Shown here in pieces: positions 45,121-53,401 of a stretch of 54,565 bases of DNA; position 1 is the stretch's first letter; every line of letters begins with the position of its first letter. Source of the stretch: Prevotella sp. (GTDB taxonomy: Bacteria > Bacteroidota > Bacteroidia > Bacteroidales > Dysgonomonadaceae); assembly GCA_031285625.1 (NCBI GenBank), contig JAITVV010000075.1, positions 1 to 54,565 of the forward strand, given 5' to 3'. The notes under the pieces are model-generated. The model was not told the origin of the DNA and did not search any database. It worked only from the letters and a program-made list of their open reading frames with translations. Position numbers and translations under genes: made by a program.

Positions 45121-46098
45121 ATGACAGCAGAAGAAAAGGCTTATTTACTAAAATGGAATATCGAGATTGAGAATGCTCCATTTGAAGATGCTCATTTTAT
45201 TGAAATAATGAAGAAATATAAGGGCTTAAAAGATGATGATATAGATATTCTATTTCGATACGGATATAATATTATTTCGGGAGTGTTTAAAAATTGTATT
45301 TCCTTGTCAAAGGATGGTATTTACCATAAATGCAAAGAGTATTATAGCTTGTTGAGATATTTAGACGAAAATCCCAAGACAAATATTAAATTCACCCCTT
45401 TCAATTCCAGCCGAGAAGAAAAGCTATTTCCATATAATACTATGATTAACGAAACTTTATACGATGGGATAAAGTTAATATTGGAAAATGAGATAATCCG
45501 ATTTTTTATGATTGGATTTAGTGAGAGTTACGTTAAAAAATTGTATTCCAAAGAAAAATACTCTTCAATCCCAGATATTCAGTACTTAAAAGAGAAATAT
45601 CCAAAGCAAGATGATTTTGTTATAAAATTTAGAGAAGACATAGAATATTTGTCTTCCGATTTAGAATTTGTTAAGTCCATGCTCCAAGTCTTAGAGTTGG
45701 ATATTGACGATTTAGAAAGAGAACCAAAAATGTCTAATAGATTTGCAGACACATATAATGTGATATATACTTTGATTGACCCACAAAAAGCATCAAGAAT
45801 TTGTCATTTACAGATTCAAGAAATTGCATTATTCTTGATGATAGATGAATTTCTTAGTTCCGATGTTCAATCCATACAAGAAATAACATTACAAGATTGG
45901 CAATGTAAAGTTATTTTTGAAGTGTTGTCTTTTTTCAAATTGTATAGCTTTTCCAAGAATAATATTGCTAAATCTGTGAGAAGACGATTCAACCATTTCA
46001 AAGAACTTAAAAATATGGAAAAAGAACAAGCTATTATTGAGGAAAAGATCATTACAGTTGATAGCTATATAATTAAGAAAAGATTTTCAAAAAAATGA
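45121..46098 (+). CDS. Uncharacterized protein of the mobile element, 325 aa
   Basis: The ATG at 45121 (MTAEEKAYLLKWN) is preferred to the TTG at 45115. The protein is almost wholly alpha-helical, rich in Lys, Glu and Ile, with no signal or membrane segment. The C-terminal part (SFSKNNIAKSVRRRFNHFKELKNMEKEQAIIEEKIITVD) looks like a coiled coil. I do not recognise a family. It occupies the place next to the tRNA where an integrase would be expected, but shows no Tyr- or Ser-recombinase motif. Confidence 0.65.
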   Translation: MTAEEKAYLLKWNIEIENAPFEDAHFIEIMKKYKGLKDDDIDILFRYGYNIISGVFKNCISLSKDGIYHKCKEYYSLLRYLDENPKTNIKFTPFNSSREEKLFPYNTMINETLYDGIKLILENEIIRFFMIGFSESYVKKLYSKEKYSSIPDIQYLKEKYPKQDDFVIKFREDIEYLSSDLEFVKSMLQVLELDIDDLEREPKMSNRFADTYNVIYTLIDPQKASRICHLQIQEIALFLMIDEFLSSDVQSIQEITLQDWQCKVIFEVLSFFKLYSFSKNNIAKSVRRRFNHFKELKNMEKEQAIIEEKIITVDSYIIKKRFSKK

Positions 46099-46205
46099 AT
46101 TGAAACTTTGTACATAAATTTATATTAAAAAGGTTTCATTATCACCGTGTATTTTTACTTGCATCTGGTTGTATGTTTGCGAAAAGAATTCAAAAATATG
46201 CAATT

Positions 46206-46547
46206 ATGAATACAAGATTTGAAGAATTAAGAAACAAGCCTTTAGCTTTGCTTACAGTTGAAGAATTCCTTGAATTACAACAAGGACAGAAACAGGAATC
46301 TCCCCGACAAACCTATATATCGGATATTATAGGAATTGAAGAAGCCGTTATTCTTACAGGCTATAAAAAATCTACCCTATATAGGAAAACATCAACCAAT
46401 GCTATTCCTTTTCATAAGCGAAGCAACAAAGTTGTATTTAAACGTTCCGAACTTGAAGCATGGATGCTTGAGAATCGACAAGAAACAATTGACGAAAGGG
46501 TGAAAAGATTAGACCAACAATTCTTATCCAAAAAACAAAAAGCATAG
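46206..46547 (+). CDS. Helix-turn-helix protein, excisionase-like
   Basis: From the ATG at 46206 (MNTRFEELRNKPLALLTVEEFLELQ) this is a 113-aa protein. The middle holds a MerR/excisionase-type winged helix: YISDIIGIEEAVILTGYKKSTLYRKTSTNAIPFHKRSNKVVFKRSELEAWM. Such genes precede the primase-helicase in Bacteroidota mobilizable elements and bind the element's DNA. A hairpin terminator overlaps the stop codon. Confidence 0.82.
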   Translation: MNTRFEELRNKPLALLTVEEFLELQQGQKQESPRQTYISDIIGIEEAVILTGYKKSTLYRKTSTNAIPFHKRSNKVVFKRSELEAWMLENRQETIDERVKRLDQQFLSKKQKA

Positions 46548-46568
46548 GGTTAGCCGACCTTATGCTTT
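46539..46568 (+). terminator. Terminator overlapping the excisionase-like gene stop
   Basis: An 11-bp stem pairs 46539-46549 (AAAGCATAGGG) with 46558-46568 (CCTTATGCTTT), with one G.T pair and loop TTAGCCGA. The T tail is weak. Confidence 0.6.
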
Positions 46569-46640
46569 AATTAATTACTCATTGTTTAATAATTATTTTC
46601 GCTTTTTTCAGAGAAAGCGAAGATACAAAATAATCTGTAT

Positions 46641-47858
46641 ATGATTGAGAATCCATATATAAGAGTTGCCACATCTTACTTAAAAAAAGTAGAAAAACCT
46701 CTGATGTCAAAAGATACAGTAGAGATTCTTATTCCATGGAATAAGGATACTATTATATCAGACCACGGCAAAGACTATTTATCTAAAATACCCTGTTTTG
46801 ATGGGTTTTGCTGTATTCCGTCACATATAAATTATCAACAACAAATAGGGACATTCTATAATCAGTATTATGAGCTTAAATATAAACCAAAAGCAGGCGA
46901 TTGTAGTCTGACATTAGAATTTATCAGACATATATTTCAGTCTCAATACGAAATAGGCTTAGATTATTTAAAAATACTATATGAGCATCCGCATCAGATA
47001 TTGCCTATTTTGTGTTTAGTCAGTTCAGAGAGAGGTACAGGAAAAACAACATTTTTAAATTTCTTGAAAATGATTTTCGATAAAAATATGACGCTCAATA
47101 CAAATGATGATTTCCGTTCGCAATTCAATTCTGATTGGGCAAACAAGTTAATTATTGCAATTGATGAAGTCTTATTGGATAAACGGGAGGATTCAGAACG
47201 AATCAAAAACTTGTCAACTGCCCGACAATTTAAAGCAGAAGCCAAAGGAAAAGACCGCCAAGAAATTGAGTTTTTCGGAAAGTTTATATTGTGTTCCAAT
47301 AATGAGACCAGTTTCATTTATCTTGATAAAGAAGAAATTCGATATTGGGTAATACAAGTGCCACCTTTTTGTGAGTCACTTAAAAATAAATTAGATACTC
47401 TGATGGATATTCTTAAATCTGAAATACCTATGTTCCTGTATTTTTTGATAAATAGAGAATACTCAACACAAAAACAGTCAAGAATGTGGTTCACGCCTAA
47501 GCAAATAGAAACAAAGGCTTTATTTCGCCTTAAACAATCAAATACAAGTTTTGTGGAACGGGAAATTGCCGATATCCTATTTTATATTTTGGAACGAAGA
47601 GAATTGGATAAAGTACAATTTCAGATACAGGATATAGTTATATCAATGGAAAATCGGAGAGTCAGAAAAAGTATATCATATTCAGACATTCAATCTGTCG
47701 TCAAAACAAATTGGGGGCTAATCTCGAAAAATTCATCATACACAAAGTATATAATATGTTATGATGGAGAAATAATATCTTCGGTTCAGAAAGGGCGATT
47801 CTATACAATAACTAAACTCTTTCTTATTGAAAATTTTGTTGACTTGTTGAACTTATAG
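46641..47858 (+). CDS. DUF5906/VapE-like primase-helicase ATPase
   Basis: This 405-aa protein carries a superfamily 3-type ATPase core: Walker A SSERGTGKTTFLNFLKMIF (about 131-149), Walker B LIIAIDEVLLD, and a sensor-like FILCSNNETSFIYLDKEEIRYWVIQVP. This is typical of replication helicases of P4-like phages and Bacteroidota mobilizable elements. No separate primase domain is present. Clustered repeats just downstream may be its origin. Confidence 0.8.
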   Translation: MIENPYIRVATSYLKKVEKPLMSKDTVEILIPWNKDTIISDHGKDYLSKIPCFDGFCCIPSHINYQQQIGTFYNQYYELKYKPKAGDCSLTLEFIRHIFQSQYEIGLDYLKILYEHPHQILPILCLVSSERGTGKTTFLNFLKMIFDKNMTLNTNDDFRSQFNSDWANKLIIAIDEVLLDKREDSERIKNLSTARQFKAEAKGKDRQEIEFFGKFILCSNNETSFIYLDKEEIRYWVIQVPPFCESLKNKLDTLMDILKSEIPMFLYFLINREYSTQKQSRMWFTPKQIETKALFRLKQSNTSFVEREIADILFYILERRELDKVQFQIQDIVISMENRRVRKSISYSDIQSVVKTNWGLISKNSSYTKYIICYDGEIISSVQKGRFYTITKLFLIENFVDLLNL

Positions 47859-47887
47859 TTTATTGAATTGATATACAGCAGTATAAT

Positions 47888-48004
47888 GGTCAACAAAAAG
47901 TCGACATCTCTTCAACAGAAGTAACAATTATCCATTGTTGACATTAATGTTGACTGTAAATCATTGAATATCAATCCCTGTCAACAAATCAACAGATTCA
48001 ACAA
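47888..48004. repeat. Cluster of eight TCAACA/TGTTGA iteron-like repeats, candidate origin
   Basis: Copies related to GTCAACA lie at 47889, 47900 (GTCGACA) and 47911, exactly 11 bp apart. Inverted copies (TGTTGAC) lie at 47936 and 47948. Direct copies follow at 47980, 47988 and 47997. The helical spacing and location right after the helicase gene fit a replication origin or Rep-binding array. This has not been matched to a known origin. Confidence 0.55.
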
Positions 48005-48232
48005 TAAATTTATCCGTTAGCAGAAGAGAAGACAGTTTTATCACCTTTTTTCTTTTGTTTCTCTCTCATATATTTTGTAGAGTTGATTAGCAAGAGGGGA
48101 ACGTCACAAAGTAACATTCCGAAGACTAAGCATAGCTTAATCAGTTAATTACAATATAACATAAAACCCGATAAAGTAACATTTAAAACAAAAGGGAAGA
48201 AAAATGACTGTTTCACAGAAGATTATAAAATT
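48005..48232. other. Gene-free stretch before the mobilization genes, possible oriT
   Basis: No ORF is seen. A small imperfect hairpin GACTAAGC-ATA-GCTTAATC (48124-48131 with 48135-48142) lies about 90 bp before the first mobilization gene, where an origin of transfer would be expected. The nick site cannot be recognised. Confidence 0.35.
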
Positions 48233-48700
48233 ATGGAACATAAAATAATACGAATCTCGCCTACATTACATGCAGAATTTAAGAATCTCGTAAAAAAGCA
48301 CTCTGACTTAAACCTATCACTTGCAACAGAGATATTGATAAAAGATGCACTTAAACGAGGTGAAATAAAAGAATCGAATCAGACAGCATATAAGGCAATA
48401 AAAGAATTAGACCAGACTTTTCGTAAATGGATGCGACAACAAGAGAAAACTCATTTGAGTAAAATATCAGAAGAATTACTTGCTTTAGCCCATGAGTTGC
48501 GAGATACTACAACTAAACAGGATTTGAAGCTACAAAGTGAGAAAATAGCTAATGCTTTTGAAAAATCCTATGAGTATATATCAAAAATTATAATTGAAGA
48601 CTATTCAAAGACAAAATCAGAACTAATAGAATTAAAGTCTGCGATTGACGAGTTATCCAAAATTATAGATAAAAAGCTGACAAAGAAATTACTTAGCTGA
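48233..48700 (+). CDS. BfmA/BtgA-type mobilization accessory protein
   Basis: This 155-aa protein has an N-terminal ribbon-helix-helix-like part (KIIRISPTLHAEFKNLVKKHSDLNLSLATEILIKDALKRG) and a long helical C-terminus. BfmA/BtgA proteins of Bacteroides elements bind oriT DNA and load the relaxase. Its TGA overlaps the relaxase ATG by one base, so the two are coupled. Confidence 0.8.
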   Translation: MEHKIIRISPTLHAEFKNLVKKHSDLNLSLATEILIKDALKRGEIKESNQTAYKAIKELDQTFRKWMRQQEKTHLSKISEELLALAHELRDTTTKQDLKLQSEKIANAFEKSYEYISKIIIEDYSKTKSELIELKSAIDELSKIIDKKLTKKLLS

Positions 48701-49455
48701 TGTATACTAAAATCATAAATCCTAAAGTTCATGGGAAATCAGCTTATAATAATACTGGCTCATGTGTTGCTTTGGTTAATTATCTGAATAAAGAGAATAA
48801 AGCATTACAACTTATTGATAATGAATTATTCTTCGACCAATATCGGAATAATGCAACATCAAATGAAGTACTGCAAACCATAGACAACAGTCATAAAGGA
48901 TTAAGAAAAGACACCCTAAAATTTCATAGCCTTGTTATTGCTCCAACGGCTCAAGAGCTATATCATATCAGACAAAGTACGGAGTATATGAAAGATTATA
49001 CACGGGCTGTTATGGAACAATATGCACAAAGTTTCAATTTGCCGAATGGAAAACGATTATCAAGTGATGATTTAGTTTGGTTTGCTAAGTTAGAGTATAT
49101 GAGAAATGGCGAACTATCCGCTAATAGTATGCATATTCATATTATCGTTTCAGCACGGGATAAAAGCCAAAGTATTACCCTCAATCCTAATATCAATAAC
49201 CGAAATCGCTTTAATCGAGTACAGTTCTATTTGAAAAGTGAGAAAATATTTGATAATATGTTCGGATTCAAGCGGAAAGAATCTCTGTTGTACAATCATC
49301 AAGTAAAAAGATATGGTTCTCTCTCGGAAAGATTATCTTTATATAAAGATAACCAAAAGTCAAAAGAAGCTATTCATAACTTAGTAGGTATATTTGAAAA
49401 TCTTGATTATGGAAATGAACAGGATAATACGAGAAAGAGGAGGAGAACAAGATAG
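48700..49455 (+). CDS. DUF5712-type relaxase (mobilization protein)
   Basis: This 251-aa protein shows GSCVALVNYLNKEN near the N-terminus, then FHSLVIAPTAQEL, a candidate catalytic Tyr region (YMKDYTRAVMEQYAQ), and MHIHIIVSARD with an HxH metal site (about 146-156). FNRVQFYLKSEKIFDNMFG follows. It would nick oriT during conjugal mobilization by a helper. The Arg-rich end TRKRRRTR is short of a C-terminal domain, as in other small Bacteroidota relaxases. Confidence 0.8.
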   Translation: MYTKIINPKVHGKSAYNNTGSCVALVNYLNKENKALQLIDNELFFDQYRNNATSNEVLQTIDNSHKGLRKDTLKFHSLVIAPTAQELYHIRQSTEYMKDYTRAVMEQYAQSFNLPNGKRLSSDDLVWFAKLEYMRNGELSANSMHIHIIVSARDKSQSITLNPNINNRNRFNRVQFYLKSEKIFDNMFGFKRKESLLYNHQVKRYGSLSERLSLYKDNQKSKEAIHNLVGIFENLDYGNEQDNTRKRRRTR

Positions 49456-49499
49456 CTTAAAAGATAAATCATTCTTTATTTACACTTTAAAAATGTAAA

Positions 49500-49581
49500 T
49501 GGATTACAAATATTAGACATGAAATAGTGTAATTTCGATTTTTATCTTTAAATTTACAATTGGATTACAAATATTAGACAT
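49500..49581 (+). repeat. 21-bp perfect direct repeat upstream of the AAA ATPase gene
   Basis: The same 21 bases, beginning TGGATTACAAATATTAGA, stand at 49500-49520 and 49561-49581, starting 61 bp apart. The second copy ends 3 bp before the ATPase ATG. They may be operator sites, a duplicated promoter segment, or the scar of cassette insertion. Confidence 0.75.
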
Positions 49582-49584
49582 AAA

Positions 49585-50823
49585 ATGATTATCAACTTTA
49601 GTGTACAGAATTTTGGTTCAATTAAAGATAAACAGACTTTATCTTTTGAGGCTGACAGGTCAGAGCATTTAGAGGATTATTATATAATTCCGATTAATGG
49701 CTTGAGATTATTGAAATTGGGATTAATATATGGAGCTAATGCTTCGGGGAAAACTACAATATTGAAAGCTCTCGACTTTTTGAGTAATATCGTGCTAAAC
49801 CCTAAAGAGAAGAAAACTGATATTTTTGACTTTAATCCATTCTTATTTGATTCTGAAACGCCTAAGCAAAACACGATTTTATCTATTGAGTTCATACAGA
49901 ATTCAGTACGATATTATTATGAGATTGAGTTGAATAAAAAAGCTATTGTAAATGAGACACTTGATTTCTATAATTCACATAAAGCCAATGTTTTTAAAAG
50001 AACAACCAATTTAGAAACTCAATTTTCTGAAATAGCCTTTGGTAGCAAGATTAAAACAGATAAGGTTTTTGAGAAAACTTTAGAATCAAATACTTTATGG
50101 AATAATACTGTATTAGGAGGATTCCTTAAAACCAATATTGAGTTGAAAGAGTTAAAGGATGCAACGGATTGGTTCGCTAATCATTTAAACTCATTAATCC
50201 ATCCTAAAACACAGCTGGATACATTTGTTATAACTCAACTCAATAACTCGACTATTAAAAAAGATGATGTTATTCAAATCTTGCAAAAAGCGGATTTAAA
50301 CATATCCGATATACATATAAAAGAGGGTAATAAAAGGATTCTACTTGATTCTATGAAATCATTTCAAACTTATAACTTAGAGTTTGAGCATACATTAAAT
50401 AATGAAAAATATAATTTGCCTTTTGAATTTGAATCACAGGGAACTCAACGATATTATGGGTTTGCGGGGATATTGAGTCAAGCAATTAGAGAATCTTTTG
50501 TTTTTCTCATAGATGAACTTGAATCTTCTTTACATCCCGATTTATTTACTCATTTTCTATTATCATTCTTGGTAAATTCAAAAAACTCCCAAATTATTGC
50601 GACGACACATAATCGGGAAATATTGAATAATAAAGATATCTTCCGAAATGATGCTGTTTGGATTACTGATAAATCCGAAAATTGCGCTACTGAACTTTAT
50701 TCTCTATCTGACTTTGATACTTCGGTAATCAGAGATACTAGTAATATTTACAATGCGTACAAGATAGGTAAACTTGGCGGTATTCCTAATTTGGGAGACT
50801 ATTATATTGATATTGAAGAATGA
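49585..50823 (+). CDS. AAA family ATPase, RloA/AbiLi-like
   Basis: This 412-aa SMC/OLD-type ATPase has N-terminal MIINFSVQNFGSIKDKQTLSFEA, Walker A YGANASGKTTILKAL (49-63), a divergent middle, the signature-like FESQGTQRYYGFAGIL, Walker B FVFLIDELESSLHPDLF (about 304-320), and a switch His in IIATTHNREIL. With an adjacent RloB gene it matches the two-gene AbiL/RloAB anti-phage arrangement. The ATPase probably senses infection and controls the partner. It overlaps rloB by 4 bp. Confidence 0.85.
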   Translation: MIINFSVQNFGSIKDKQTLSFEADRSEHLEDYYIIPINGLRLLKLGLIYGANASGKTTILKALDFLSNIVLNPKEKKTDIFDFNPFLFDSETPKQNTILSIEFIQNSVRYYYEIELNKKAIVNETLDFYNSHKANVFKRTTNLETQFSEIAFGSKIKTDKVFEKTLESNTLWNNTVLGGFLKTNIELKELKDATDWFANHLNSLIHPKTQLDTFVITQLNNSTIKKDDVIQILQKADLNISDIHIKEGNKRILLDSMKSFQTYNLEFEHTLNNEKYNLPFEFESQGTQRYYGFAGILSQAIRESFVFLIDELESSLHPDLFTHFLLSFLVNSKNSQIIATTHNREILNNKDIFRNDAVWITDKSENCATELYSLSDFDTSVIRDTSNIYNAYKIGKLGGIPNLGDYYIDIEE

Positions 50824-51467
50824 GACAGAATAGAAGAATCCCCATACAAGTAAAACCTAAATACGCAGTTGTTGTAGACGGTGAGACAGAATTTTGGTAT
50901 ATACAAATGCTGAAACGGAACGAAAGGCTTATCAGTGTTGATTTAAAACCCGAAATTCCTCAAAGAAAAAAAATATCAGAGCAATATTCAAAAGTCGTTG
51001 ACCTATCAAAAGACTATGATAAAGTCTATTGGATTATTGATTTTGATGTTATTAATAAAGAAACCCGTGAGGCAAAGAGAGGAACAAAAACCGCATTACA
51101 AGAGCTAAAAGAGTACTGGGATAATATTGAGAAAAACCATAAAAATATTGTTGTTGTCATTGTAAATAATCCTTGTTTTGAATATTGGTTATTATTACAT
51201 TTTGAAGCAACATCTAAGTTTTATAACTCTCATGATGAATTAATTAAACAATTAAAGAAACATCTTTCGGATTATGAGAAGTCGCAAACTTATTATACAA
51301 AACAAAATAGAGATATTTATTTGCGTCTTACCTCAAAATTAGCTGATGCAATTTCTAATGCAAAAAGATTAACCGAATTCGATTTTGAGAATCCCAGTCG
51401 AGGTTTAAGCCAAATGCACTTGCTTTTTGAAGATATAGGAATAAGTCCAACAAAAGACGGAAAATAA
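50820..51467 (+). CDS. RloB-like protein (AbiLii-like effector candidate)
   Basis: This 215-aa protein starts with a TOPRIM-like pattern: YAVVVDGETEFWYIQMLKR (Glu after the first strand), later VYWIIDFDVINKE (DxD) and NPCFEYWLLLHFE. C-terminal SRGLSQMHLLFEDI completes the RloB family pattern. RloB proteins are thought to be nucleases controlled by the paired ATPase, as in other ATPase-TOPRIM defence pairs. It overlaps the ATPase gene (ATGA) and touches the phosphatase gene. Confidence 0.82.
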   Translation: MRQNRRIPIQVKPKYAVVVDGETEFWYIQMLKRNERLISVDLKPEIPQRKKISEQYSKVVDLSKDYDKVYWIIDFDVINKETREAKRGTKTALQELKEYWDNIEKNHKNIVVVIVNNPCFEYWLLLHFEATSKFYNSHDELIKQLKKHLSDYEKSQTYYTKQNRDIYLRLTSKLADAISNAKRLTEFDFENPSRGLSQMHLLFEDIGISPTKDGK

Positions 51468-52091
51468 ATGCACTCACTCTATTTCTTACGCCATGCCGAA
51501 ACAGACTATAACGCCAATAATCAATTTATTGGTGGTCGTTCCAATCATTTAGAATTATCAATCAAAGGAAAAATACAAGCCAAAGAAATAGGCATATTAT
51601 TGAATCAATCCGATACTCAATTTGATAAAGTATTCTGTTCCATTGCTAACCGCACACGGCAGACACTTGATATTATTTTATCTCAAACCAATATAACAAA
51701 TAATTCTATTACCTATTCAGAAGAAATACAGGAACTCTCTCAAGGAGATTGGGAGGGCAGACTTCGTTCTGAAATCTATACTCCCGAACGATTAGCCGAA
51801 ATAAATTCTAATCAATGGATTTTCAAAGCCCCGAATGGTGAATCTCAAAGAGAGGTAGAAGAGCGGATGATGTCTTTTATAGAGAATAATATAGTCAGTC
51901 AATATTCAGAAGGTAATTTTCTGATTGTCGGGCATGGAATGGCATTCAAATGCTTATTGAGAGGCATTCTCGGTATATCCTCTCAAATGGCATATAAACT
52001 TCTGATTGACAATGTTTCTTTGACAAAATTACGCTACGATTCAAATAATGGTTGGTATCTTGATTATCTGAACAAGACTACTTCTATTTGA
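51468..52091 (+). CDS. Histidine phosphatase family protein
   Basis: This 207-aa member of the phosphoglycerate-mutase-like superfamily has the RHG motif YFLRHAETDYN (His9 as phospho-acceptor), FIGGRSNHLELSIKGKIQAKEIG, VFCSIANRTRQTLDII, and the second His in LIVGHGMAFKCLLRG. Its ATG directly follows the rloB stop with no gap, so the three genes form one operon. It may dephosphorylate a nucleotide, sugar or protein. Its pairing with RloAB is unusual in my knowledge. Confidence 0.85.
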   Translation: MHSLYFLRHAETDYNANNQFIGGRSNHLELSIKGKIQAKEIGILLNQSDTQFDKVFCSIANRTRQTLDIILSQTNITNNSITYSEEIQELSQGDWEGRLRSEIYTPERLAEINSNQWIFKAPNGESQREVEERMMSFIENNIVSQYSEGNFLIVGHGMAFKCLLRGILGISSQMAYKLLIDNVSLTKLRYDSNNGWYLDYLNKTTSI

Positions 52092-52242
52092 AAGAGTGTG
52101 TTTTCAAAGCATCCATAGATTCATGATAAACTAATTTGAAAGTTGTTTGATTTTTCCATGTTACAAAAATCTCTTGAGTTTTAGATAAACTGATATATTT
52201 TTTCAAATTATTGCGAAGTTCGGTTGCAGTTATTGTTATCAT
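52084..52242 (-). CDS. Phd/YefM-type antitoxin, 52 aa, orphan
   Basis: The minus-strand frame reads MITITATELRNNLKKYISLS then KTQEIFVTWKNQTTFKLV, the normal start of a Phd/YefM antitoxin (ITATELRxNLKKY). The C-terminal toxin-binding tail is short (52 aa against 75-90). No RelE/YoeB or Fic toxin gene lies next to it. It overlaps the end of the phosphatase gene by 8 bp on the opposite strand. Confidence 0.7.
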   Translation of the reverse strand: MITITATELRNNLKKYISLSKTQEIFVTWKNQTTFKLVYHESMDALKTHSFK

Positions 52243-52292
52243 ATTGAGGAATTAATAGTTAAATGATTAAGTAGTTTAATAATAAAATAGTT

Positions 52293-52832
52293 TTATTGCT
52301 TTATCATTTTATTACATTTCTTACCATCGGCAGATAGTATAAATATAGCATTTATTTCTTGACGGGTCTGCAAACGAGGATTCAGAAATGAAAAACGACT
52401 TCCAGCTTTCTTAGCTAAAATATCGGATGGATTATGAGAATTATAACGATACAGATAATCGGGCTTCCATTCTTGAGCAACTTTAAAATCATTCTCGGCT
52501 TTTGCTAATTTCTCGGAATAATCAGAAATAAGTGCTTTTGCAACAACATGATTCTTCTTTCCCTTTTGTTTTTCTATGGCATTTTTCCAATGGGTAATAC
52601 TTTTTTCTGCTGATTCTATCTACTTCTCTGACTCATATTGAGTTTGTAAAATACTGATGCTATCGGAAACAGTTATATCAGAAGTATCAAAACTTAGAAA
52701 TTCTATTTTTAAATCCGTTCTGACACTGTTTTGAGTTTGTAGGTAATCTATGATAGCTTTTTTAGAATCGGATTGAGCGGAACAGGAAGAAATAACCAAA
52801 GGGAAGAAAAATATTATAAATAGCTTTCTCAT
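52293..52832 (-). pseudogene. Lipoprotein gene interrupted by an in-frame amber codon
   Basis: The ATG at 52832 opens MRKLFIIFFFPLVISSCSAQ, a lipoprotein signal with Cys17. A TAG at 52622-52620 (codon 71) stops the frame after LQTQYESEK. Without it the same frame runs on through ESAEKSITHWKNAIEKQKGK and DYLYRYNSHNPSDILAKKAG to a TAA at 52295-52293, for 179 codons. A C-to-T change of a Gln codon would explain it. The family is not known to me; the downstream half resembles no enzyme I recognise. Confidence 0.75.
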
Positions 52833-53062
52833 GATTTACAGGATTTAGTGAGGAAAAGATTAAAGGCTTCATTTGTTGCTTGTGGTTCTGTTTTGCCGTT
52901 CTCTATGGCTTTATCATAGATAGCGCATGCAGACCAAAGCAATTTCCAGACAAGAGGTAATGCTTCTATATCGTCAATGTTCTTATGTCGTTCCTTTACA
53001 ACACAAAAAGCACAGGGCATAAATAGCTCTTCGATAAGTTTGATTGATTCTGTTTTAATCAT
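52829..53062 (-). CDS. Uncharacterized small protein, 77 aa
   Basis: The protein is helical and soluble, with three Cys (CAFC and a C-terminal KSCKS) and many Leu/Glu residues. I do not recognise a family. It overlaps the following lipoprotein gene by 4 bp (ATGA), which supports both starts and an operon. Confidence 0.6.
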   Translation of the reverse strand: MIKTESIKLIEELFMPCAFCVVKERHKNIDDIEALPLVWKLLWSACAIYDKAIENGKTEPQATNEAFNLFLTKSCKS

Positions 53063-53283
53063 AAGCTGTTTATTTTGTAGTTAATACTTACTGATTGTTT
53101 ATTCACTATTTCACAATAGCTATTCACTTAACCACAAAAAGAAGACTCTAAGTTTGCAGAAGCAAGATAAGAGATCGGAAATTTATCTTAAAAATGCCAA
53201 GCGAGGCGAATAAATACCTCTGTATCTTATCACAATAGAATATCGGTCTTATTACCTTTGTCGTATAAAGGGAAAGACAGATA
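53063..53283. other. Intergenic stretch containing the IS110 left end
   Basis: No gene is seen. The left boundary of the IS110 element probably lies here; GACTCTAA at 53144-53151 is complementary to TTAGAGTC (53400-53407) in the candidate bridge RNA, which hints at an end near 53.14 kb. Confidence 0.4.
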
Positions 53284-53401
53284 GGTGGAGAGAGGAAACC
53301 TGTAAGAAGCAAGCACTTGAGGCTACCCCACGTAACGGCCTCTCTCCACCAAGCTGCAAAACTCCGATAGAATATTAAGGCCGCGAGCCTATTTAGAGTT
53401 T
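53284..53401 (+). ncRNA. Candidate IS110 bridge RNA
   Basis: Two stem-loop domains lie in the non-coding left end just before the transposase. The first has a perfect 12-bp stem (GGTGGAGAGAGG 53284-53295 with CCTCTCTCCACC 53339-53350) enclosing 43 nt. The second pairs AAACTC (53359-53364) with GAGTTT (53396-53401) and has an inner AGGC/GCCT stem, leaving asymmetric loops. IS110-family elements are known to carry such a guide RNA here. The exact ends and guides are not proven. Confidence 0.6.

Noticed and set aside
47959-47974. ATTGAATATCAAT as an operator palindrome
   Set aside because: It is a short, AT-rich near-palindrome within the iteron region and is expected by chance at this base composition.
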